From positions 1 to 8,057 of the forward strand of contig CAKULR010000075.1 in the NCBI GenBank assembly GCA_934667295.1: DNA of 8,057 nt. Direction: 5' to 3'. The notes beneath the pieces are model-generated. The model was not told where the DNA came from and ran no database searches. It saw only the letters and a program-made list of their open reading frames with translations. Source of the stretch: an uncultured Kiritimatiellota bacterium (lineage in GTDB: Bacteria > Verrucomicrobiota > Kiritimatiellia > RFP12 > UBA1067). A program made the translations under genes and the position numbers. Of the stretch, positions 1-5,402 are shown one piece after another; within the stretch, counting starts at the first letter, position 1, and the number at the start of each line of letters is the position of its first letter.

Positions 1-765
1 GTCACGAACCTCGTCCTCCCGGACACCCTGGGCGGCCATCCCGTCACGGAGATCGCGGACTATGCATTCGCCAATTCGACCAGCGGCCTGACGGCGCTCA
101 CGCTCCCCGCCTACTGCACGCGGATCGGCAAGCGCGCATTCTCGGGCATCAAGACCCTGACGCGCCTCACGTTCACGCCCGTCCGCGACTGGGCGTCGCC
201 GTCCGATGCGGGCGAACTCGTCATCGGACGCTACGCCTTTGCCGCGACGGGGCTCACGGAGGTCTTCCTGCCGGTCGAGGTCGTGCAGATCGGGGACTAC
301 GCCTTTGCGGACTGCCGGAAGCTGACGGATGTCAAGGTGCTCGGCCGTCCGGCGGTCGGCGAGCGTCCGTTCCGCCGCGCGGGCAACGACGCGGGGGTGA
401 AGCCGACGATTCACCTCAACAAGGAGCTCGAGAGCGATGCGGACTATCTCGACCGGATCACGCAGGACTTCGGTAACGACGTCTTCGAGGTGCGGACGGA
501 TGCGGTCGTGGCGGGCCTCTCGCTCGGCGCGCTCGCCGTCCCCGCGCCGGGTACGGTGTTCCTCTCGGTCGATGTCGAACGTGCGTCGACGTGGGGCGAG
601 GTGGACGTGTCGCGTCTGCGCGTCGCGTACCAGGCGTCGCTCGGCGACGCGCCGACCGACCTGGTGCCGCGCGCCGTCACGTACGAGGCGGACGGCTCGC
701 TGACGGTGGAGGTGGACGCGCCCGAAGGGCCGTCCGGGTTCTTCCGCGTGAAACTGGTGAAGTGA
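1..765 (+). CDS. BspA-like leucine-rich repeat (LRR_5) surface protein, C-terminal part
   Basis: The frame is open from base 1, so the N-terminus, including any signal peptide, lies outside the window; 254 residues are visible. Residues 1-110 hold LRR_5 (BspA/TpLRR-type) units, each pairing a hydrophobic strand such as LTALTLP or LTEVFLP with an IGxxAF turn. The AF pairs fall at residues 22-23, 46-47, 79-80 and 101-102. A degenerate unit follows (ERPF, about 121-124), then a non-repeat beta-rich tail of about 120 residues ending in GFFRVKLVK. Proteins of this class are usually secreted or surface-exposed and are often implicated in adhesion; the precise role here is unknown. The hydrophobic FFRVKL end resembles terminal segments I associate with secreted PVC-group proteins, which is recollection only. 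The stop is followed by a Shine-Dalgarno sequence and the next start 10 bases later, so the two genes are probably co-transcribed. Confidence 0.85.
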   Translation, partial: VTNLVLPDTLGGHPVTEIADYAFANSTSGLTALTLPAYCTRIGKRAFSGIKTLTRLTFTPVRDWASPSDAGELVIGRYAFAATGLTEVFLPVEVVQIGDYAFADCRKLTDVKVLGRPAVGERPFRRAGNDAGVKPTIHLNKELESDADYLDRITQDFGNDVFEVRTDAVVAGLSLGALAVPAPGTVFLSVDVERASTWGEVDVSRLRVAYQASLGDAPTDLVPRAVTYEADGSLTVEVDAPEGPSGFFRVKLVK

Positions 766-770
766 GGAGG
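764..770 (+). promoter_or_regulatory. Ribosome binding site for the beta-barrel protein gene
   Basis: GAGGAGG overlaps the upstream stop codon and sits 5 bases before the ATG at 776. This strong Shine-Dalgarno sequence supports that start and suggests translation following termination of the LRR gene. Confidence 0.8.
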
Positions 771-775
771 CGGAC

Positions 776-1753
776 ATGAAGACGAAGAAACTTGGACTGG
801 CGCTCGTTCTCCTTCTTGCGTCCGTGACGGCGGCGCGGGCGGAAGGGTGGCATGTTTCGGCCGGACCCGCCTGGCGGTCGCGCGTGAAGACGTCGATTCG
901 CGGTTCGGCGCCCGTGCCGACGGTGGCCGGCGGGACGACGCGCACGGACTACGACCGCGATCCGGGCGCGGGGGACTTCGACCCCGCTTTGGCGGTGGAG
1001 AAGCCCGACCTCGACGTTCCCGGCGACACGCTCTGGGCGGTCGGCGCCTCCTTCACGGAGACGACGGTCACGCCGGGCGGCGGCGCGGCGCGCGTCAACG
1101 GGACGGATACGCAGGGTCCGCTCGGGCTGAAGACGCGCGTGGGGTACGATGTCTGGAACGTGGGACCGGTCTCGTTTGCGCTCGACCTGCGCTTCGCGGG
1201 CTACTGGAACATCCGCTCCTCCGCCGCCGGGCGCGTCGGCGGGGGCCACGTCACGACGCGCACGGGGACGGACTGGTGGCTCTTCAAGGGCGGTCCGTAC
1301 CCGGACGACCCGGACGGCCGCGACTTCACGGGCGTGCCGCTGCCCGAGCGCGACGACCGCGTGGACACCGACTACGGCGAGTCCGTCACGACGGACCTGC
1401 CGGGCCGGACGGTGCGCGCGCGCCTGAAGGCCGACCTCTACCAGATCGGGCTCGGGCCGACCGTCACGTGGCGCGTCTGCCCGTGGCTGGACGCCTACGC
1501 GGGCGCGGCGGCGCTCTGCAACCTCGCATCGCTCGACTTCGAGGCCGATCGGTCCCGTGCGTCCGAGACGGCGTGCCTCTTCGGCCTCGCGGCCGAGGTG
1601 GGGGTGGCGGCCAACCTGACGGAGAACCTGGGTCTCTTCGCGGAAGTCGGCTACGAGTGGATCGACGAGGGCCGCCTTTCTGCGGGCGGTCTGCGGGCGG
1701 AGGCCGATTTCTCGTCCCTCGTCCTCTCCGCCGGTCTGCGCCTGAGTTTCTGA
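776..1753 (+). CDS. Predicted outer-membrane beta-barrel protein
   Basis: This 325-residue protein begins with a clear Sec signal peptide: MKTKK, a hydrophobic core LGLALVLLLASVTA, and an ARA cleavage site after residue 22. The mature part is rich in alternating polar and hydrophobic strands with Gly and aromatics, clearest at about 116-146, 213-256 and 265-325. It ends in LSAGLRLSF; a terminal Phe after an amphipathic strand is the usual BAM recognition signal of outer-membrane proteins. A long charged Asp/Gly/Pro-rich stretch (about 150-212) looks like an extracellular loop. No named family is recognised and the cargo or function is unknown. The gene follows the LRR surface protein by 10 bases and precedes the regulator by 4, so all three probably share a transcript. 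A general OmpW/OmpA-type barrel is the nearest description. Confidence 0.8.
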   Translation: MKTKKLGLALVLLLASVTAARAEGWHVSAGPAWRSRVKTSIRGSAPVPTVAGGTTRTDYDRDPGAGDFDPALAVEKPDLDVPGDTLWAVGASFTETTVTPGGGAARVNGTDTQGPLGLKTRVGYDVWNVGPVSFALDLRFAGYWNIRSSAAGRVGGGHVTTRTGTDWWLFKGGPYPDDPDGRDFTGVPLPERDDRVDTDYGESVTTDLPGRTVRARLKADLYQIGLGPTVTWRVCPWLDAYAGAAALCNLASLDFEADRSRASETACLFGLAAEVGVAANLTENLGLFAEVGYEWIDEGRLSAGGLRAEADFSSLVLSAGLRLSF

Positions 1754-1757
1754 GGAC

Positions 1758-2942
1758 ATGAACCCGCGCCGCGCGCCGACCGTCCTCGTCTTCCACACGT
1801 CGTTCCGTTCGTCGTGGAACGAGATGCAGGACGGTCTGCACCGCTACGCGCATGCGCGGAAGTGGAACGTCTTCGTCGCCGAGCACGAACTGGATCGGAA
1901 GGCGATCGAGGACCTGCTTGCGTTCTGGCGTCCCGACGGCGTGATCGTCGAGGGCGCGATGGACGAAAAGGGCGTGTTCCTGTCGGATGTCTTCGGCGCG
2001 ACGCCCGTCGTCTACCTCGTCTGCGACCCGGCGCGCCGGATGCCGGGCACCCTGTGCGTCAACCACGACTCGCTGTCGCTCGGGCGCGTCGCGGCGCGCG
2101 AGTTCCTGTCGCTCGGCCTTGCGTCGTTCGCCTACTTCGGCTTCGCCAACATCTTCTGGAGCGAGGAGCGGGAACGGGGTTTCCGCGCGGCGCTGCGGCT
2201 GACGGGGCAGGGCGTGCAGACGTTTGCGCGTCCGTTCTGGGAGGCGGATCGCGGGAGTCTGGCGGACGGCTTCACCCGCGCGTTCGGGGACTGGCTGCGG
2301 GCGCTGCCGAAGCCGTGCGGGCTCCTGGCCGCCAACGACCAGCTTGCGGCGGAGGTGATCGGCATGGGCCATGCGCTCGGCATCAAGATGCCGGACGAAC
2401 TGGCGGTGCTGGGCATCGACAACGACGAGACCCTGTGCGAGCATGTCGCGCCGACGCTGTCGAGCATCCGCCCGAACTTCGAGGCGGCGGGGTTCCTGGC
2501 GGCCCGTCTGCTGGGGGAGCGCCTGGCATGCCGTGGTCCGTTCACGGACGACGTGCCGCGGTTCGTCGCGGCGGAGGACGTCGTGCGGCGCCAGTCCACG
2601 CGGCGGCTGCCGCGCGCCAACGCCGCCGTCTCGAAGGCGGTGGAGATCGTCCGGCTCCGCGCCTGCGACGGACTGAAGCCGCGCGATGTCTTCGCCGAAC
2701 TCGGCTGTTCGCGTCGGCTTGCGGAACTGCGCTTCCGCGAACTGACGGGCCGTTCCGTCCAGGAGGAGATCCTGCACGTGCGGCTGGAGCGCGTGAAGGA
2801 ACTCCTGGCCCGCCCCGGCGTGCCGCTCGAATCGATTGCGGCGCGCTGCGGCTGGAAGTCGTCCGCGCAGCTGCGCGTCTTCTTCAAGTCCGTCGAGGGC
2901 CAGTCCCTGCGCGCGTGGCGCACCGCGCGCTTGGAGCCGTGA
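1758..2942 (+). CDS. XylR-like transcriptional regulator (LacI-type sensor + AraC-type HTH)
   Basis: This 394-residue protein resembles the XylR class. Residues about 8-280 form a periplasmic-binding-protein-like sensor: TVLVFHTSF opening, a PDGVIVEG segment at 59-66, AANDQLA at 191-197, VLGIDNDETLCEH at 217-229 and LSSIRPNFEAAG at 234-245. Residues about 290-394 form an AraC-family double HTH: DVFAELGCSRRLAELRFRELTG (310-331) and IAARCGWKSSAQLRVFF (360-376), followed by the G-x-S-L-x-x-W-R end. There is no N-terminal LacI HTH, as expected for this class. Such proteins normally sense a sugar or sugar derivative and control nearby uptake or catabolism genes. Here the neighbours are two surface proteins, so the ligand is unknown and autoregulation of this operon is an inference. 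The start at 1758 lies 4 bases after the upstream stop, with only a cramped GAGG before it. Confidence 0.9.
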   Translation: MNPRRAPTVLVFHTSFRSSWNEMQDGLHRYAHARKWNVFVAEHELDRKAIEDLLAFWRPDGVIVEGAMDEKGVFLSDVFGATPVVYLVCDPARRMPGTLCVNHDSLSLGRVAAREFLSLGLASFAYFGFANIFWSEERERGFRAALRLTGQGVQTFARPFWEADRGSLADGFTRAFGDWLRALPKPCGLLAANDQLAAEVIGMGHALGIKMPDELAVLGIDNDETLCEHVAPTLSSIRPNFEAAGFLAARLLGERLACRGPFTDDVPRFVAAEDVVRRQSTRRLPRANAAVSKAVEIVRLRACDGLKPRDVFAELGCSRRLAELRFRELTGRSVQEEILHVRLERVKELLARPGVPLESIAARCGWKSSAQLRVFFKSVEGQSLRAWRTARLEP

Positions 2943-2986
2943 TGGCGGGCGGATGCGCCAAACTTGCGTGTGGCCGATGTTCGGGG

Positions 2987-3015
2987 TTGACTTGTGCGCC
3001 CGAATCGGGTATCAT
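2987..3015 (+). promoter_or_regulatory. Sigma70-type promoter of the surface-repeat gene
   Basis: A -35 box TTGACT (2987-2992) and a -10 box TATCAT (3010-3015) are separated by exactly 17 bases, each one mismatch from consensus. Transcription would start near 3022, giving a leader of about 40 bases before the ATG at 3063. This is the best promoter in the window and implies independent, fairly strong expression of the gene and the tRNA behind it. Confidence 0.8.
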
Positions 3016-3050
3016 GTGCCTCCGTTCAGCCGATTTCAGAAAATCAATCC

Positions 3051-3056
3051 AAGGAG
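3051..3056 (+). promoter_or_regulatory. Ribosome binding site deciding the start at 3063
   Basis: AAGGAG lies 6 bases before the ATG at 3063. It fixes the start there instead of at in-frame codons further upstream (from 2994), which lie within the promoter. The protein then begins directly with a signal peptide. Confidence 0.85.
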
Positions 3057-3062
3057 TTTGAG

Positions 3063-3788
3063 ATGAACATCAAGAGTGGTCTGCTTGCGTGCGCGCTCGC
3101 CGCGTTCGCCGTCCAGCCGGTTCTCGCGCAGGACGCCGGGGAGAAGGAATACGCCGGCGCGCCGGACGCGAAGTCCTACGGCTACACGGTTCTCGCCGTC
3201 GGCCTTGCGACGCCCGCCGCGTTGCCCTGGGGGTTCAATTGGGACATCTTCGGCCTGGACGTCAATCTCCTTTACGGCGACTGCAACAAGATGTACGGTC
3301 TTGAGGTCGCGGGTCTCGCGAACACGGCCCGCCTTGACATGCTCGGCATCCAGGCGGCGCTCGGCTTCAACCTCGCGAACCGCACGGCGAAGGGTGCGAT
3401 GGTCTCCTGCTTCAACATGTGCAACCGCACGGCCTACGGCCTGAGCGTCGATCTGGTCGGCATGAACCGCGAGTTCTGCGGCGTGTCGGTCGATGGTCTT
3501 GGCGCGATGACGGATTCGTCGTTCTACGGTCTCGGCGTGGCGGGCCTTGCGAGTGCGGTCCGCGAGGACATGTGGGGCTGGCAGGTCGCGCTGGGCGCCA
3601 CGTTCGCCCGCCGCGTGCATGGCTTCCAGACGGCCCTTCTCGTCAACATGACGGATGAACTGCGCGGCGCGCAGCTCGGCCTCGTCAACTACGCGGCCAC
3701 GGCGTCCGCCGGTTTCCAGGTCGGCCTCGTGAACCTGATCATGGACAACGAGGTTCCCTTCATCCCGATCTTCAACTGCTACTTCTGA
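3063..3788 (+). CDS. Secreted surface-repeat protein with eleven ~15-residue repeats (LA_2272-like)
   Basis: This 241-residue protein has a signal peptide (MNIKSGLLACALAAFAVQPV, cleavage probably after LAQ or LA near 22-23). The mature chain is almost wholly repetitive. A glycine after a mostly aromatic or hydrophobic residue recurs at 64, 79, 95, 111, 126, 140, 156, 172, 187, 202 and 217, a step of 14-16 residues. Each unit follows the pattern G-hydrophobic-x-V-x-h-h. The last three units (GAQLGLVN, GFQVGLVN) are closest to the LA_2272/LA_2273-type surface repeat, and the protein ends in IFNCYF as many of that group do. The regular beta pattern suggests a solenoid or barrel at the cell surface or outer membrane; the function is unknown. 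There is no lipobox (the only Cys in the leader, C10, is in the hydrophobic core). A strong promoter and Shine-Dalgarno precede it, and tRNA-Arg starts 14 bases after the stop. Confidence 0.8.
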   Translation: MNIKSGLLACALAAFAVQPVLAQDAGEKEYAGAPDAKSYGYTVLAVGLATPAALPWGFNWDIFGLDVNLLYGDCNKMYGLEVAGLANTARLDMLGIQAALGFNLANRTAKGAMVSCFNMCNRTAYGLSVDLVGMNREFCGVSVDGLGAMTDSSFYGLGVAGLASAVREDMWGWQVALGATFARRVHGFQTALLVNMTDELRGAQLGLVNYAATASAGFQVGLVNLIMDNEVPFIPIFNCYF

Positions 3789-3802
3789 TTGGCGTAGCCC
3801 AT

Positions 3803-3879
3803 GCGACTGTAGCTCAATTGGATAGAGCGTTGGCCTCCGAAGCCGAAGGTTGCTGGTTCGATCCCAGTCAGTCGCACCA
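3803..3879 (+). tRNA. tRNA-Arg (anticodon CCG)
   Basis: A complete 77-base cloverleaf with encoded CCA. The acceptor stem GCGACTG pairs perfectly with CAGTCGC. The D arm is GCTC/GAGC with a loop carrying GG and A20, an arginine identity element. The anticodon stem TTGGC/GCCGA encloses loop CTCCGAA with CCG at 3837-3839, reading CGG. The T arm is GCTGG/CCAGT with loop TTCGATC; its base pair 49-65 is a G-T wobble. The discriminator is A, followed by CCA. There is no room for a separate promoter in the 14 bases after the upstream gene, so it is probably processed from that gene's transcript. Confidence 0.97.
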
Positions 3880-3890
3880 TTTGAAACGCG

Positions 3891-3916
3891 AAGCCCCCGT
3901 TGATGCGGGGGCTTTT
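3891..3916 (+). terminator. Rho-independent terminator after tRNA-Arg
   Basis: A 9-bp perfect stem (AAGCCCCCG, 3891-3899, with CGGGGGCTT, 3906-3914) closes a 6-base loop TTGATG and ends in a short T run (3913-3916). It lies 12 bases after the tRNA and should end the transcript of the surface-repeat gene and tRNA. The T run is short, but the stem is very stable. Confidence 0.85.
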
Positions 3917-3929
3917 CATATGTTATAAT
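3900..3929 (+). promoter_or_regulatory. Promoter for the 3936 gene, overlapping the terminator
   Basis: A perfect -10 box TATAAT is at 3924-3929. The best -35 match, TTGATG (3900-3905), is 18 bases upstream and coincides with the loop of the tRNA terminator hairpin. The expected start of transcription falls at or within a base or two of the ATG at 3936, implying a leaderless mRNA. The -10 is convincing; the -35 assignment is less certain (4 of 6 matches). Confidence 0.7.
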
Positions 3930-3935
3930 CTTCGC

Positions 3936-4844
3936 ATGAACATACTTGTGACAGGAGCGACCGGCATGCTGGGCCGGGCCGTGATGGGGCGGTTCGCCGC
4001 CGAGGCGGATGTCGAGCTGACGGGCCTGTGCCACACGCGCACGGGCGCGGGGCTGGTGCGGGTTGACCTGGCGGACGCGGCGGCGCTCGCGCGGGTGCTG
4101 GACGACGTGCGGCCCGAGGTCGTCGTCCATACGGCGGCGATCCGCAAGCCGGACGAGTTCGCCGCCGACGTGGCGTGCGCCCGTCGGCTCAACGTGGATG
4201 CGACGGCCGCCCTTGCGCGCTGGGCCGCCGCCGCCCCGGGCCGTTTCCTCGTCTACATCTCCTCGGACTACGTCTTCGACGGCACCACGCCGCCCTACAC
4301 CCCCGCGTCGCCCACCCACGCAATCAACGCCTACGGCGTCTCGAAGCTCGACGGCGAGCGCGTCGTGCGCGCGGCGGCGGCCGCGCAGAGCGCGATCCTG
4401 CGCGTGCCGATCCTCTACGGGGATGTCGAGACCCTGCAGGAGTCGTCCGTGACGACGGTCATCGAGCAGGTCCTCGCGTTCGTCCGCCCGGGCGCGGCGC
4501 GGCGGACGCAGCCGCTCGTCCTCGACGACTGGGCGACGCGCTACCCGACGCACGTCGCGGATGTCGCCGACATCCTCGCGCAGATCGTGCGGCGGCGTCT
4601 TGCGGGGACGTTCCACTGGAGCGGGTCCGAACCGATGACGAAGCTCGACATGGGGCGCGTGACGGCGGAAATCCTCGGCGTGGACACGGCGTTGCTGAAA
4701 GGGAGCGGCGCGCCCGCGAACGGCAGCGAGCCGCGTCCGAAGGACTGCCATCTCGACCGGTCCGCGCTGGAGGCGCTGGGCGTCACGACGCCGGGGATTC
4801 CGTTCGCCGTCGCGGTCCGCCGCCTCGTGCGGAAGTTCCGGTAG
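3936..4844 (+). CDS. SDR-family NAD(P)-dependent reductase, RmlD / MAT2B-like
   Basis: This 302-residue extended short-chain dehydrogenase opens with a Rossmann motif, TGATGMLG (G7, G10, G13). It carries VHTAAIRKPDEF at 64-75, LNVDAT at 85-90, YISSDYVFDGTTPPY at 107-121 and the catalytic-type YGVSK (Y133, K137). RmlD proteins reduce dTDP-4-dehydrorhamnose to dTDP-rhamnose. Several stretches match, from memory, the animal methionine adenosyltransferase beta subunit (MAT2B) more closely: SSDYVFDGTTPPY, LRVPILYGDVE (155-165), RYPTHVADVA (202-211) and GTFHWSGSEPMTK (224-236). I therefore call it a MAT2B/RmlD-type SDR without fixing the substrate. No rhamnose-pathway gene or metK is in the window. 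The start at 3936 is preferred over the upstream ATG at 3903, which lies in the terminator hairpin. There is no Shine-Dalgarno; a leaderless start is predicted. It appears monocistronic, with terminators on both sides. Confidence 0.85.
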   Translation: MNILVTGATGMLGRAVMGRFAAEADVELTGLCHTRTGAGLVRVDLADAAALARVLDDVRPEVVVHTAAIRKPDEFAADVACARRLNVDATAALARWAAAAPGRFLVYISSDYVFDGTTPPYTPASPTHAINAYGVSKLDGERVVRAAAAAQSAILRVPILYGDVETLQESSVTTVIEQVLAFVRPGAARRTQPLVLDDWATRYPTHVADVADILAQIVRRRLAGTFHWSGSEPMTKLDMGRVTAEILGVDTALLKGSGAPANGSEPRPKDCHLDRSALEALGVTTPGIPFAVAVRRLVRKFR

Positions 4845-4845
4845 G

Positions 4846-4883
4846 GGAGGACGAATACCCGCTTTCCCGTCCTCCTGTTTTTT
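4846..4883 (+). terminator. Rho-independent terminator after the SDR gene
   Basis: An 8-bp perfect stem, GGAGGACG (4846-4853) with CGTCCTCC (4868-4875), encloses a 14-base loop and is followed by TG and six Ts (4878-4883). It starts directly after the TAG stop (4842-4844), so the SDR gene is closed off from the next unit. Confidence 0.85.
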
Positions 4884-4885
4884 GG

Positions 4886-4891
4886 TAGAAT
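4886..4891 (+). promoter_or_regulatory. -10 box for the ychJ-like gene, predicting a leaderless mRNA
   Basis: TAGAAT (one mismatch from TATAAT) begins 3 bases after the terminator T run and ends 7 bases before the ATG at 4899. No Shine-Dalgarno lies between. A -35 at 16-18 bases spacing would fall in the 3' arm of the terminator hairpin (about 4862-4869), where only weak matches such as TTTCCC occur. Transcription would begin at or beside the start codon. Confidence 0.6.
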
Positions 4892-4898
4892 TTCGCCC

Positions 4899-5402
4899 AT
4901 GAAAAACGATGAACTTTGTCCGTGCGCCAGCGGCAGGACCTTCGGTCAGTGCTGCGGGCCCATCCTGAACGGTGAACACAAGGCCGAGACGGCCGTGGAT
5001 CTGATGCGGGCGCGCTACAGCGCGTACGCGGTCGGCGACGTGAAGTTCCTCTTCGCGTCGTCCGGGCCCGAGGTGCGCGCCGAATTCGACGAGAAGACGA
5101 CGCGCGACTGGTCGAAGTCCGCCCAGTGGCAGGGCCTCGACGTCATCGGCACCGAGAAGGGCGGCAAGGACGACGAGGAGGGCGAGGTCTCGTTCGTGGC
5201 GCACTACTCCGCGAACGGCCAGCAGTGCGAACACCGCGAACACGCCACCTTCAGGAAGATCGACGGCGAGTGGCGCTTCATCGACGGCATCATCGAGAAC
5301 CACGAGCCCTACCGCCGCGAGGAGCCGAAGATCGGCCGGAACGACCCCTGCCCGTGCGGCAGCGGGAAGAAGTACAAGAAGTGCTGTGGGAAGGGTAAAT
5401 GA
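4899..5402 (+). CDS. ychJ: YchJ-family protein with two SEC-C zinc-binding motifs
   Basis: This 167-residue protein has the YchJ (UPF0225) layout, slightly longer than the ~150-residue enterobacterial form. An N-terminal SEC-C-like motif, CPCASGRTFGQCCG, has C7, C9, C18 and C19. A middle NTF2-like domain (about 30-140) includes LMRARYSAYAVGDVKFL (35-51) and W-x-G-L-x-V-I (127-133-like strands elsewhere in the domain are less certain). A C-terminal SEC-C motif, RNDPCPCGSGKKYKKCCG, has C151, C153, C162 and C163. SEC-C motifs bind zinc and, in SecA, contact SecB and ribosomes; the cellular role of YchJ is not established. The start is set by the motif-bearing N-terminus and the -10 box just upstream. 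The stop overlaps the next start (ATGA), so the HAD gene is probably translationally coupled. Confidence 0.92.
   Translation: MKNDELCPCASGRTFGQCCGPILNGEHKAETAVDLMRARYSAYAVGDVKFLFASSGPEVRAEFDEKTTRDWSKSAQWQGLDVIGTEKGGKDDEEGEVSFVAHYSANGQQCEHREHATFRKIDGEWRFIDGIIENHEPYRREEPKIGRNDPCPCGSGKKYKKCCGKGK

Noticed and set aside
1464..2777. A 437-codon minus-strand frame, with a similar 373-codon one at 677-1798.
   Set aside because: Both are Arg/Pro/Ala-rich, lack recognisable domains and lie opposite genes with clear signal peptide or HTH motifs.
2943..2960. A hairpin (TGGCG/CGCCA) just after the regulator stop as a terminator.
   Set aside because: The stem is only 5 bp with an 8-base loop and no T run follows, so it is not convincing as a rho-independent terminator.
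3803..3879. tRNA 3' end as an integration (att) site.
   Set aside because: No integrase, repeated tRNA 3' fragment or change in gene style follows; the next genes look like ordinary chromosomal genes.
3900..3935. Alternative upstream starts (TTG 3900, ATG 3903) for the SDR gene.
   Set aside because: They lie inside the terminator hairpin and upstream of the -10 box. The Rossmann strand MNILVTGATG starts at 3936 as is typical for the family.
3036..5303. A 755-codon open frame on the minus strand.
   Set aside because: It runs antisense through four well-supported + strand features, including tRNA-Arg. Its segment DWDRTSNLRLRRPTLYPIE is the well-known spurious translation of an antisense tRNA-Arg. 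Long antisense frames are expected in such GC-rich coding DNA.
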